Source: Eopsaltria australis (lineage: Eukaryota > Chordata > Aves > Passeriformes > Petroicidae). From it: a stretch of DNA of 64,000 bases. Each line of letters opens with the position of its first letter. Within the stretch, counting starts at the first letter, position 1. Shown here piece by piece: positions 47,988 to 60,600 of the stretch. The DNA lies in NCBI GenBank assembly GCA_034509425.1, contig JAVTVJ010011652.1, positions 5,447,501 through 5,511,500 on the forward strand, written 5' to 3'. A model generated the notes under the pieces. It had not been told where the DNA came from and did no database searches. It saw only the letters and a program-made list of their open reading frames with translations. A program made the position numbers and the translations under genes.

Positions 47988-50900
47988 GCCAAAAGTAACC
48001 TCTCTCAGTTCAAGTATTGACCCTGTAAATGGAGAGAGGCTAAAGTATCTTTAAAATCCATTAGGATTCTACAATTGTCCTATGATCTCATTATAAATCT
48101 TCACAAAAATATCAGGGACAGGCTTCATTAAAAACCCCTGATATGGGCCTGTAAGCACCTTGGAACAGAGAGTCCAAAGGCAGTGAGAAGTGGGATATGT
48201 CAGATGCCATTTTCTGTTGGGGTACAAGGTCAGCAATGCTGTTGGTCATACGCCTGAGCTCACAATACATTTTCCATCAAACTGCTACTGTAAATTGTGA
48301 ATTTGATGTGCTTTGGCAACTTCTTCTGGAAGGATCTAATTTTTCTACTAACTGCATTTTGACCAGGTATTAATGAGTTTAATTTCCTGCTGGTATTAAA
48401 CCATCACAGTAGCTTAAAAAACTTCCCTTACTTATATCTCCATAATCTTGTCACCTAGAAGGCTTTTTGAAATGCAGGTACTGGCCAGTTGGTACATTCT
48501 CTTTGGCTCAGCTCATTGAAATCAGGAAGTAAGTCCAGGTTACTCTGTGGCTGAGGATGAAAAACTCAGGTTTTCCTTCTCCTTGGGGTACAGTTTGTTA
48601 TCTTGTTGCTGTGCAGCAAGCGACAACTTGATATAGGAAGGCTGTATTTTGTTTTGCTTTTTTATCATAATTAGTTTGCTTTTTTTTTTTTCACATCCCT
48701 TGGAATAAGATATATAAATATGAAGGACAATTCCCCACAAGGATAAGTAAATGTCTTCGAGTGGTTGCCTTGTAGTCATAGCTGACTCCTGGAAGTGTTG
48801 AACCTGAGCTCGTGGACCTCATGAGCAGTGTTAAATATAGGAAATGGGTCAGTATAGAGAGTGGCTTTCATTGTTTTGCTGTGTCTGATTGAAAATATTT
48901 GAAAGCTGAGAGCCAAACCTGGGTTTGTTCCTAATGTTTTACAAGTTTACAATTATGAAATAAGTAACACTTTCTAGCTGCATCTTTTCCTGTATGAGTT
49001 CTTTTGAATAGCACAGCTTTGTAGTAGTAAAAATAACAGCAACAAAAACAACACTATAATTGGAAGTAAGTCTATTCTATTAATTTTTTGGCCTTTAAGA
49101 TCTTGATTAACCCAGGAAACTTTACCAGGCTAAATATTTACTTTCACAGACTCTTTTCTAACGAGCTATTTTCATTCTTTCTGACATTTTCTATGGAAAT
49201 GATTAAATTCATTATTCAGACTTTGAACACTTTTTTTCAACACACTCACATTACTAATAGAGGCATAGATACATTTAGTTAATGTCCTGTTATTTTTTTT
49301 AAATGATTGATTTGTAAGCAGAGAATAGCTTAATACACCAAGAAGTTCTTCCTAAGGAAGTCTGGGTAGTTTCAGGGAAGAATAGATTCAAATTAAGACA
49401 CCCCAGTATGGAATATAATGGGACCAAAGACTAGCAGGGAATGAGCAAGAGAAAAACTGGTCAAGGGGAGAAAAGAAACTTACATCATCTAATGTCAATT
49501 ACTGCACTTCACACTGACTTTTACCCAATTATTTTTATCTTCAGCTTAGCTTGCATGGATACTCATAGAATGGTACAAGGCCTGGGTCAGAGAGAATTTT
49601 AAGGGTCACTATTCATCACAGTATGTTCATTCCTGTCTTTGAAATGGCCCAAAAGGTGGAGAACATTAAGACATCTGCAGTGCTATAGACTAACCTGTAG
49701 CAGGACCTGCTAATTAACTTTGGATATTGGCTCAGGAACATGAAGACCCCAAGACTCCAAGTTTTATTTTGTAACAGGCAGACAAATCATGGGGCCTTAA
49801 AGGAATTGCATATTGCTGGATCCCAGGTATCCTCAATATTATTTTACACATATATTTTTGAAGCACAGCCTGAGGGAAAAAATTTTCCACATGTTCACAT
49901 TACCCACACGCTCAATAAATCCATCTCAGTTCCAGCTCTTGTTCATGGCCTGTGGCATTGCTGTGGCAGAAAGCTGAAGCTTCCTTCTCCAGCCTCCCAT
50001 CACCACATCCCTCTGCAAGGCTCGCACCCCTATACCCCAAAAAAGTGCATCTGTAACAAGGCATGCTGTGCATCTTCTCCTTCCTGTGCTTGTAGAAAAG
50101 GACACCTTTCTTTCCACTGCTGATCCAGTGCTCCCAGGGCTGCTGTTGAATTGCTGGCAAACAAACCCTAGCTACAGTAGACTAATCTCTCACATCCCAG
50201 GTGCTTGGTGGACGTGTTAACTGTCCCAGTGTGAGTCTTCTGTAAGAACATGACAGAGAACTCAGCTCCCCATAGGTGTCTCCAGTTCCTGATCATTTGC
50301 TGTCCACGACATCACTGTCACAATGTGATTTACACCCTAAAGGACAGATCATCCTGTAATGACAATTCAGCCCTTTATGTCCATTTATCTTTTAAAATAA
50401 GACTCTGAGATATCAGTACAATGAATCCTTCTCTCTCTAGTTCTTCAGGTGCTGCTGAACCTTTGAGTCCATCAAGGGTTTTTCATAAAGTTTTTTTGAT
50501 ATCTCCCTCACAGTAGAAGGCTCCACCACTTGTGAAAAGCAGCAACCAGCTTACACTGATTAAGATTCATTGTACTGAGGTTTGTCTGCTGGTTTGAGGT
50601 TTTGTTTTGGTTTGTTTTTTTGCATAGGTCTTTGTTTAAACCACATGAAATATTGGAGAGGGAATTTTTCTCAGAGAAAGGTTCAGCCCACAACACTAAA
50701 GATTTGTGACATCAGACATGAAGCCTGGATGAGACTTTGTTGTGATATAGATAACTAATGTTTCTACTGCAAAGTGGAGCCAAGAAAAGAACAGAGAATT
50801 AGACAGCTGATGTTGAACAGCATAGCTGGTAACAAATTGCATCATTCTATTTCCCTAGGGAACCTTGTTTGACTTAAATGGAGCATTCTGTGCCATAAAA

Positions 50901-52451
50901 CTGAAGTACATTTCAGTAGGAGTTTGAAAATCAAACTTTCTAAACACTGTCAGTAAGTTGGTCAATATGTTAATTCGGCCCTGAATAAAATCCTAAGAGA
51001 AAAAGTAATTTGTGATTATTTTAGTAGACTGTTTTTCAGCTCCATCTCCAAACAGAGCAGACATTTACACAGAAACGGATGGTATAGGATATTCTTAGTC
51101 TCATATTGTTCCCATAGTAATAATGACATCCCATTTCGTTAGGATGTGTCTAGCGTTGCTTACGAGCTAATAATTTCCTAGCAATAATTCAGATCACATC
51201 CTTCATTATCCAGAGGTGTTCTGACAACAATAAACTACTCATTTTTTGAAGCAAAGCAAGTCAGGATTGCTATCAGCATTTTAAGGAAGATATCCATCTA
51301 CTGCTGCTAAGTGAAGCAGTCATGTGGAAGGAAACTAGCCAAGTGAATTAAGATGTCCATGCCTTTGGAATTTGCTAGGAGGATGGTGAGATACAGTAAT
51401 TACTGTGGCAATATTATATTGTGCAAGAGATAGGAAAACGAGGGAAGTGTTAAAGGTGGTGTTTATTTTTTGATCCTGTCATAAAAGTAATTGACTTTAA
51501 TTATCATAATAAATGTTCTAGCTGCTTCAGATAATTACATTCAGTGCCTTCCATATAGTCTAAATTTATGAGGGTGTTTGGGTCAGCACATCAGCACAGC
51601 TTACAGCTATACATGAAAAGTGGGTTCTGCTGAGAGTGCTCCCTTAGAGGTGTTGCCTTCTGAAAATATTCTCCCTTTTTAAGTAAAACATTCCTTGAAC
51701 TCATTGCAATTGCACCACAGGAAACAAAGATGTTTCTGCTCTCTCTATATCCTCTATAGGACTATGTGTGCTGCAGATGTAACTTAACTAGGCTCAGAGT
51801 ACTCAGTGGATGAGAACATAATGTATTTCTTTGTTGCTCAAAAAAGTTGTGGTGAATCACACCAAAGTTTTTCTTTGGCCTGCTTTATGTGCAGGCTAGA
51901 TTAAAAGGATCCACAGAGGACAGGCATGATCAGGACATGCCATTCTTAAGACTTGAAAGCCAAGATTTAATAAATGTTGCTTTAATACCTGTTTTACTTG
52001 CTGGCATATAAAAGTTGAAGAGTTTTCACAGTTCTTTTAAAGGTGCATACAGTCTCTTTATTCAGGTGATATTGTTAAAACTATTCCAAAAGATCTCTGC
52101 ACCCTCAGCTTCACTGACTTCAGTTTCCCCTACTAATCTTACAGTGCAGAGAGAGACACCTCTGTGGACCCCACCTGGAAAACTCCACCTGCACCCAGCC
52201 CCTGGAACATGAGGTGTCAGAACTTCCTTGCTCTGATGCCCTCCTGCCCTCCCAGTGCCTTGCACAGGGCCACAGCTCAGTAGGATGACTTTGCAAGCCT
52301 GGTTTCATGTAATTGCAGTTGGTTCCTAAGCTGTTTTACAGGCTGAGCCCAGAAGCTTCTCCTCCTGGGCAGCACTAGGGCCTCGAGTCTTGGGAATTAA
52401 GGCAGCTCTGTTCGCCAAATGTCTCCTCTCCCTGCCTACTCACCTCCACTA
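47988..52451. other. Unique non-coding DNA, partly regulatory-looking
   Basis: No gene is recognised. The longest open frame is 49740-50123 (plus, 127 codons), without a known domain. From about 51100 to 51650 the sequence is repeat-free, has few open frames and is dense in TAATT/ATTA cores, which makes it a candidate conserved element. A GC-richer patch lies at 52080-52440 directly beside the CR1 copy. Confidence 0.6.
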
Positions 52452-53040
52452 ACAGAATCATTGTACCATGGAATATGCTGAGTTGGAAGGGACCCACAAA
52501 GATCATCAAAGTCCACCTTCTGGCTCTGCACAGCACCATCCCCAGGAGTCACACCCTGTGCCTTGAGAGCATTGTCCAAACACTTCTTGACCTCTGCGAG
52601 GCTCGGTGCTGTGCCCACTCCCCTGGGGAGCCTGTTCCAGTGCCCAACCACCCTCTGGGGGAAAAACCTTTTTCTAATGTTCAATGTAAACCTCCCCTGA
52701 CACAGCTTCAGACCATTCCCTCATGTCCTGTCACTGTACCACAGAGAAGAGATCAGTGCCTGCCCCTCCCCTTCCCCTCCAGGAAGCTGTAACTGCAGTG
52801 AGGTCTGCCCTCAATCTCCTCCAGGCTGAACAGACCAAGTGACCCCCAGCTGCTCATCACATGACTTCCCCTCAAGGCCCTTCACCATCTTCATTGCCAT
52901 TCTTTATATGTTCTCTGATAGTTTGATGTCTTTCTTGTGGCCCCCAAAACTACCCCCAGCACTTGAGGTGAGGCCGCCCCAGTGCAGAGCAGAGCAGAAC
53001 AATCCCCTCCCTTGCCCGGCTGATGATGCTGTCCCTGATG
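52452..53040 (-). mobile_element. CR1 LINE, about 590-bp 3' portion
   Basis: The longest CR1 copy here, on the minus strand. Its 3' end near 52452 shows ATGATTCTGTTAG, preceded by GGTCCCTTCCAACTCAGC. The polyprotein tail is readable in minus frame 52684-52436: IRKRFFPQRVVGHWNRLPRG, then TAPSLAEVKKCLDNALKAQG. Further upstream on the minus strand, CTGGAGGAGATTGAGGGCAG and the CATCAGGGACAGCATCATC end near 53040 fit the earlier CR1 ORF. A small deletion or shift breaks the frame before 52684. It is in the same group as the 26.8 kb copy. Confidence 0.96.
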
Positions 53041-54593
53041 AACATAGAATTTCATAAAATTGTTAAACCCAGAGCAGTATTACAGTGGGGTGTAAATGCC
53101 TTGTTTTTAAATAAAAATGTTCTTCATTTATGTATAATAAACTCCAGTAACTACATTGGTTTCTCCATCCACTCTTCAATGTGCCAGTCAAAGAGGATAT
53201 TTGGGAGTGGAGATTTAAGTGCTCTGCCTCACAAAGAATGCAGAATTTGGGTGCTCTCTATTTGATATGCTGTCTTGTGACATATGTAAGCTGTCACATA
53301 TTGCAATAATAGCAATTGATCTACTACCAAAAAACCCAAACTAGCTAAGAATGAATAGAAGATTTATCTATTACTTAAAACAGTATAGAAGCATCTGTAT
53401 CTCTCAGGATGTTAGATTACCATCTAATCCAAAAGGTATGGCTGGATTTATTGAAGTGCTGAACAATTTCATGAAATCATTGTGCTTTCTCTGTACCTTA
53501 GATCAAATAACCTGATATCAGCCTTCAGGATGTTACATCAGCATTAGCAGTGAGGAAAGAGTTTTTCCTGTGATGGAGATTGCTGCCTACTGCCCTGACA
53601 TAACAGGGTAGGATGATCTGATTGGACTGTGTCAAGTGGTTCAAATCCAGCAATTTAATATCTACTTGAAAAAAGATTAAAAGTGGTATAAATTGAAAGT
53701 AAAACCAAATATGTGTTTATGATTTACATCTTCTCCTGAGATCCATGCAACAATGCACAATTTAAAATAACATTTATTTAATCTCTGGTTTTAAGAGGCA
53801 GAAACTGTGCTTTTTCTGGAATGCCATCCATCATCTTTTATTTCTTTTAGGAATTGAATATTCAGTATGATCCATGGTAAGACAACCAAAAGTATTCATT
53901 AATTTGTGCAGAATTTAGAACAGTTTGAGTCTATGTTAGTATATTTCTCATTCATATTTTCATTGCTTTTAAAATAAAAATTTAAACCACTTTGAAATTT
54001 ATCTTTGCTTAGAAATCACCATGCATTTTTGAAGGCATTGTCATTCCCTATGAAAATTAGAATGTGCCTGGTAGAGTTTATTAGACATAAATAATGAACA
54101 TAGTTGTTAAAAACCTCAAGGTTTTTATCTTAGATTTAAATTAGCACAAAACTGATTCATCTGGGTGGAGCAAGAGACCAGAACACTTAAGTCATCAGAA
54201 AACTCTATACTTATGTTGAATTATTTTTATTTGTGAACAGTTCATATGATATTATCACCATTGTGGTAGGACATGGAGATACATTTTCTAAACGTGGAGT
54301 CTTCCTATACATGCTCCAGCTCTTCAGCTTAAATGTCACCCACTCAGGTGTGGGTTGAATTTTGGAGATGCTCAAGCTTCAAATTAAAACTGCTGGATGA
54401 TTTTGTTTTGGGAAAGATAGGCATCATCAAAAACAGAACTGGGAGAATGATTTCCAGGGCAAAAATGTCTAGGGAGCTTCTGCTCGACATCCAATCTGAG
54501 ACAAGCTGAGAGTACAATATTCTAGAATTTATCCCTTCATTCATATAGTCTCTGGTGACCTTCCATTTTAACTGACTTGTACTTCTTCACAAA
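53041..54593. other. Unique non-coding DNA
   Basis: No gene or recognised repeat. The stretch about 53490-53660 has a repeat-like texture but matches no family I could name. It includes GGTTCAAATCC at 53638, which is not a tRNA. Confidence 0.6.
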
Positions 54594-54650
54594 GGACTTG
54601 GACTCGTCCTTGTGGGTCCCTTCCAACTCAACCTATTCTGTGATTCTGTA
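54594..54650 (+). mobile_element. CR1 LINE, short 3'-end fragment
   Basis: GGACTTGGACTCGTCCTTGT, GGGTCCCTTCCAACTCAACC, then ATTCTGTGATTCTGT: the last ~55 bases of a plus-strand CR1. Only the 3' tip remains, so nothing is coded. It is close in sequence to the tip of the 2.5 kb copy and opposite in orientation to the 52.5 kb copy two kilobases away. Confidence 0.85.
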
Positions 54651-57600
54651 AAACACACTATAAAGCTATAAACACAACTCAGTTTCTGCTAAATTTGTAC
54701 TGTAGTCAGTAACATTATCAAATCAGAGCTGACGAGAAGTGGTTGGATTTTTTCTGAAAGGTGAGAGATAAAGGAACAAATTAGATGGGGGCCAAAACTT
54801 CATGCACCATCTGCGTTCATCAGGCAGGTGAAGAAGAGGACTGAGATGGAAATACACTTTTCAAAGAGTGGAGGAGATTCTTCCCTTGTTGTATATATGG
54901 GCAGATATAATCCTATGTAAGCATTTTTAGTAAACTTGGATGATCCCTTTGGAGGATTAAAATATGTCAGCCACAGTGTGTCTCTCTGAAATAGCAGGAA
55001 CAAGCTTGATCATGTGTCAAATCAGATTCCCGTTGCTCCTTCATTACCAGGTAGGAGTAGCAGCCTTTAACCCCTCCAGGCTCACAGGTATTTCCCTCAT
55101 TTAGAACTTAGAGAGAACTGAGATATATGTGTGCCTCTTCAGAAAAATTCATCTCCATTATTAATAACAGCTCTTGGTTTGAAATTTGAGTTAAATCACC
55201 ATTCCTCAAGAGGCTCAGGCTTCATATTCTTTCCATGGCCTGAATTACATTACTACCTGATAGCACACAAAAGTGGGAAGAACTTAACAAGGGAGCCAGA
55301 AAGGGGCAGAATGTAAGAGAAGAGAGGTGTTTTTTCACAGCCTTTTTGAAGTTTAACAAAAGTTTGTCTATGGCTCTATTCTCCCCCGTGAGATTTTTGC
55401 ATAACAAGCTTTAGGAGCTGCCTCATTATCTCCTGTGGCAGTCAGTGCCAGCTAACTCCACCTGGGCATTTGAATGGATCTGAAGCAAGGTGATACTTTT
55501 ATAATGATACCATGTGATCAGTGGCCTTAGTAAAGGCAAGAAAACTGGGAATTTTCTTGGTGCCTCACAGACTGTATTTTTGGGATTACAATCTCTCTTG
55601 CATTAAGATTGATAGGGTGATTAGAATAATTAAGTCAGCTGGCCTTGGAGCTTTCCTTTGCAAAGTCACAATTACTGATGTTGTTTTCATCCTTTCCTGT
55701 CTTCTCAGAGACATCTATTTTGCATCAAAGGAAAAGGCAGTTTTTTACCTCAGAGCAACTTGACTTTGCATCAAGCTCTTCACAGTTTTGTCTCAGGATT
55801 CTATATAACATCTCAGTAACTTGAGATGAAAAGAACAAATACATATTCGGACCCAGCACACAGCTAAAGGCAATGCATAATTGTTTTAGACAACAGACTT
55901 GTCTATACTTCCTACCCAGGTTGGTTTCAATTGACCTTTTATTTGAAGAATTATCACACAGTCCTCTGACATGCTGGAAACTGAGCTTGCACTTTCTTTC
56001 ACTTTTTATTCCTATATTTCTGTCATTTTTTAACAAAGATCAAAGAAGAAATATAGTGTTGGTTTCAGTATGTCATGCTGATTCTTATTGAAATAAGAAC
56101 AGCAACACAGTTTCCCCTGAAATGAAGATTTTTAATTTTTTTTTTTTTCCAGAGGTGCTTTCTTTGCTGTATTCAAGCAAGATCCTTGCTTTGGTGCCCA
56201 GTTCAAAATGTTGGTGCAGATTCACCTTGGAGAAATGGTGTCGTACATGGTACAGAAAGAACACAACCTTCTTGAGATCTTACAAGTGTTCTGTAGTGGA
56301 GCAGGAAATTGGAGCTGTGTTTCCAATGACTGAGAGGGCACATTTGACTGTTGGACCTTGCTTTGCCTCTGAGATGATTGCTATTGGAAAAGCAATGTGC
56401 CTCAAGGTGCACATAAGCCAGAAACCTTTTATCCTTTACAGTACACGACAGACAAAGGAATCTCTTCAACCTTTATCTTGCCGTGCTGTGTCTCCCTGAT
56501 AGGATGAAACAGTAACATCAATGAAGCTATTGGAAGAGTGAGGAGCCACATGCAGTTTAACAGGTGTTATTTAATGCTGATTCTCTATAAGTCTATGCCA
56601 TTTATAATACGTATTTGTTATGAGTGCTTTAGAAATCCAATTAGTATTTGTTACAAATTTTTCCATGTCATAATTGCTTAACCTTATTACTGAAGTACAA
56701 TCACTTATTAAAACCTTACTCGGTCATTTGTCAGCTCTTTATGAACAATTTGTAAATGGAACCTGACTGCAAACTGACCTCTCTAATGTCTGATAGTATT
56801 GCTCCTCTGACTTCTAGGTGGATTCCTCTGCCTTGCAGACTGACAGCCTATGATTTGATCGCTAAAAATAGCCCCACTCCCATCTTTTTTGTCTGTAGGC
56901 CTAACCCTCTGTGACCACATTTGGGCAACAGGGAGCTCTCAGGAGCAGAGCTGGGAAGAGAAGCCCACTGATACTTTACAAGGCAAACACAAAACACAGC
57001 TGGGCTCTTTGAGCTTTTCTTACCAAAGGGTGTTCTGGGATTAACAGGGAGTAAGTTGACTTCTTGTGTGGGCACAACTTGACAGACAAAATCCAGTCTT
57101 TCCCTCTTCATTTGCAACAGAAATAAGATCACATTTTTGTGAAGCTTGGTATCTCTTTACTCTCTCCTCAAAATTGTCCTCTTGACATTTGAACCAAAAG
57201 GATCAGGGTCCTCATGTGCACTGTCTGTTTGAGACCTCAGAGACTGCCTGTGTCCAACTTTCCCCTCCTATGCAAACATTTTCAGCAGTTCTGAACAAAT
57301 CAGAACTGAGTCTCTTACCTAAGCAGATTTTGCCCCTCATCCTGGGCGGGACCACCAACAGTCATTGATGGCCATTGTCAAAGGTTTTAAAGATCATGAG
57401 CAAATATTACTCTTCCTTTAGGCTGTGAAAATTGGTCATGATGAAGAAAGAAATCCTTTGCAACCCAGTGTAACCATCACTATTACCTGAGGATCTCAGC
57501 TCCTACCACTCTTATACTGGTGTTGAATGTAAGGTGCAAATGTTAACATGGAATACAAGTATAAAAGAATTATAGAAATAATCATGTAAGCAGAGAAAAG

Positions 57601-60600
57601 ATTAAAGTTGTCAATTGAAGGTGTTGCCAAAATAATGTGGGATGACTGAAAAGTAAAAATAGATTAAAACTGGAAAGTAAGGAAGACTGAGGATATGAGG
57701 CTGGGCTGTCACAGAAGCAGAGTGAAAAGTCTGTAGGGAGATGGCTGTTTAGGGACACAGTCTTTTATGAAGCATGTGTCCTGAGGGTGGAAAATCAACA
57801 CTTTTGAAGGTGAACGTATATTAGGTATTTTTGTTGTGTCTGCCACATAGTTTGGGGCATATGCTTGTAGTTATGGAACATATTTGGGTCAGACTTTCTA
57901 TTTAGCTCTTTTCATGAGGAAATTAGTTTGGATGCATGGAGCCGGTGTAGAGATGTGAATCAAGACAAAGTGGAGACTTGTGAATTCATATTACATATCT
58001 ATAACTATATGTCCACATATATCCAGTGTATAAGTAAGTAAAGATACAAATATAAATGCAAATATGACTGTATATATGAAATATGTATAAGTATGTTGGG
58101 TTTTTTTTCTAACCAAATTGTTAATAAAAACATAGAACTTCTACTTTAGAGATCTAGAATCACCTCCTCAATTATTTTGGATGTCAAGTACATTTAATTA
58201 AACTCATGCTTAGAGCCAGAAATGCACATGAACCAGAAATGAGGGAGGTAATGGGACAAGTTGCAAAATTACTTGGCTTCTCCAAGAAGCCATTAGTTGG
58301 CTTAAGAGACCTGAGAGATGATAGGATTTAATCAAGTCCTAATTGTCTTGAATGTGAGGGTTATAAAGGATGGTGAAGGCCTCTGTATAGATTGGAAAAG
58401 TGAAGTCAAATGTTTTATCTAGCTACCATTAAGAGAGAAGAGATTGGAGTTGATTGCTAGGAATTATAAAAGTGCTGGCAGTCAATATTGCTTTCATTCC
58501 AAACTTATATTGATGTCTTGACTTCTGGGATGTTGGGGTCATAGCAATTGGGTTTTTTGGCTAAGCAAAAGCAAAATCATATCATGATCAACGTGTGGAT
58601 GAAAAATGGAATAAAAGATGTTCACGGCGAGGGGAGTATGGCAGATGGAACTCAGTAAGGAGAGGGTGAAATGAAATAATAGAAAGATGAAATGTACCCC
58701 CAGCAAGCTGAATTTCCTCTGAATTGTCAGTATCTTTATGAGACTTCAGTGTACAAAAAAAGAAGCTGGGTTCAGCCAGAGAGCTGTCAGCAAAGGTTTT
58801 TATTAAAACACAAGTCTTTTTAAAGCTAGAATAAGAATTAGATTGACATTCTGCTTGTCGCTACATAAGAAATACCAACAGTTTTTATGGCAGAATATGG
58901 GACAGACAGGTACAGCAAGGGATTTTTGTACTGAGTTAATTTCTGACTAAGAAAAGCAGGTTTTCTGGGCTGTCTTCAGCCAATTTTGATAATTGCTTAC
59001 TCTGATTATAAAATTTCTAAATCTAATACATAACATACAACCTGTATTCTCTATTTCCCTCTCTCATTTTTAAATACAAATAAGCATTAAAGGTAAACAT
59101 GATGTTTCTTGCCTAAACTGCCCACTGGGCCTCTATATACCTCCCTGGTAAGGAGAGGTCATGGCAAATCCTGTCCCTGACACACCCTTCGAGATGTCTC
59201 CTGGATCACTCCAAGAGTAGCCAGGACTCTCAGATATCATCTGCCTGCTTATTCTCATGTTTTTCCCTGCCTAAAGCAACCTTTTACCCCTCGAATACAT
59301 GCTAGTAACTTCCCCTAAAAGTGAGCTCTTCTACCTGGTTTTAAAAAACACATCTGCCTGGCTTGAGAATACAAATGAGTCAAAAAGCAATTTTCAAACT
59401 GAAGTTGCCCTAAATCCATGAGTGCTGCCATTTCACTGACAGGAGTGAAGAAGAGTGAATTTATTCTATCTCAATGTCCAGGTTATGAAAGATCTGAAAC
59501 TGTCTTCAGCTGTTTTTTGTGGTATACTTCACTTGTACATTCTCCATGATAACAGTTTGCATGTACACAGCCCCTAGCACCAACAATTCCTCTTGGTTGT
59601 TTAATACAAAACCTTTGAAAGCTGATCTAATAAGAAACAAAGGGGGAAACAGTATTTTCTGAATCCTCAAAATGTGCTGTGATGGTGACAAATGCCCAGA
59701 AAGTGTGGTAATTTTAGCTGATAGAAAAGATTTTCTCTCCACTAAGCTGATAGAGGATGATTTTTTCTCCTCTTTGGATGAATGTTAGTGGGTTTTTGGA
59801 ATGACGAGGAATGATTTTAAACATAAAGGGATGGAGAGAGGTTGAGTATCTCAGCCAGACTTATCAACCTGTGAGTCCTAGAGCATCTGAAAATGCAAAA
59901 GTTGAAGCATCTGAAAACCCAAATTTGAAGCTTTTTGAACACCAACCATGGTTAACCGTTAAAAAATATGGGAAAAATTCTCTTGCTAACCTGGATCACT
60001 TTGTATAGCTGTATTGTGCAGAGGGTAAAGAGTCTGTATTTCCATACTGATCTGTGTAGGATAAATCTAATATTTGCCTAATGAATGCCTTGACCATTTA
60101 AGCTAAACATTTGAAGTGGTGAGACCTCTGAAAGATGAGAGGAGAGAGAGCTAGAGATAGTAGACTTGGCACCTTCCATAGCCAAGTTTCAAATCATAGA
60201 CCTACTTTGTATGTACGGCATTGAAGTTCCCATTGACGCCAAAACTCAGGATTTTTGTGCTAGGCTTAGCAGTTCGGATATAGGGAGAGGTGCAGCATGG
60301 AGGGGAGGGAATTTTCCTTAGCAAATGTTAAATGACTGCCTTCCCCACTTTCCTCTGTAGAACACAGCCATTTGCCTTAATGATTCTTTAACATGCTGTT
60401 AGAGAACAGCAATAGCAGTCTCACTGAAGCCCAACAGATCTCTAACCCATCTGTTTGCACAAACCAAAGTCCCTGCCCTGACCAGCAGGATGGAGACAGC
60501 AGTGCAGTCTGTCTGCAGAAGCATCACAAGTGTGAAGCACTAAATGAGATCTCTAGCCCAGAGCTGACCTGCAGCAGAGAGAACTGGAAATGATAAGATG

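Noticed and set aside
49564..49620. CATAGAATGGT followed by a vaguely CR1-like stretch
   Set aside because: Only the first 11 bases fit a minus-strand CR1 3' end; the following bases do not continue collinearly.
52003..52015. GGCATATAAAAG as a TATA promoter
   Set aside because: An isolated motif in AT-rich DNA with no initiator, CpG context or downstream gene.
53638..53648. GGTTCAAATCC as a tRNA T-arm
   Set aside because: No matching A box, anticodon arm or acceptor stem at the right distance upstream.
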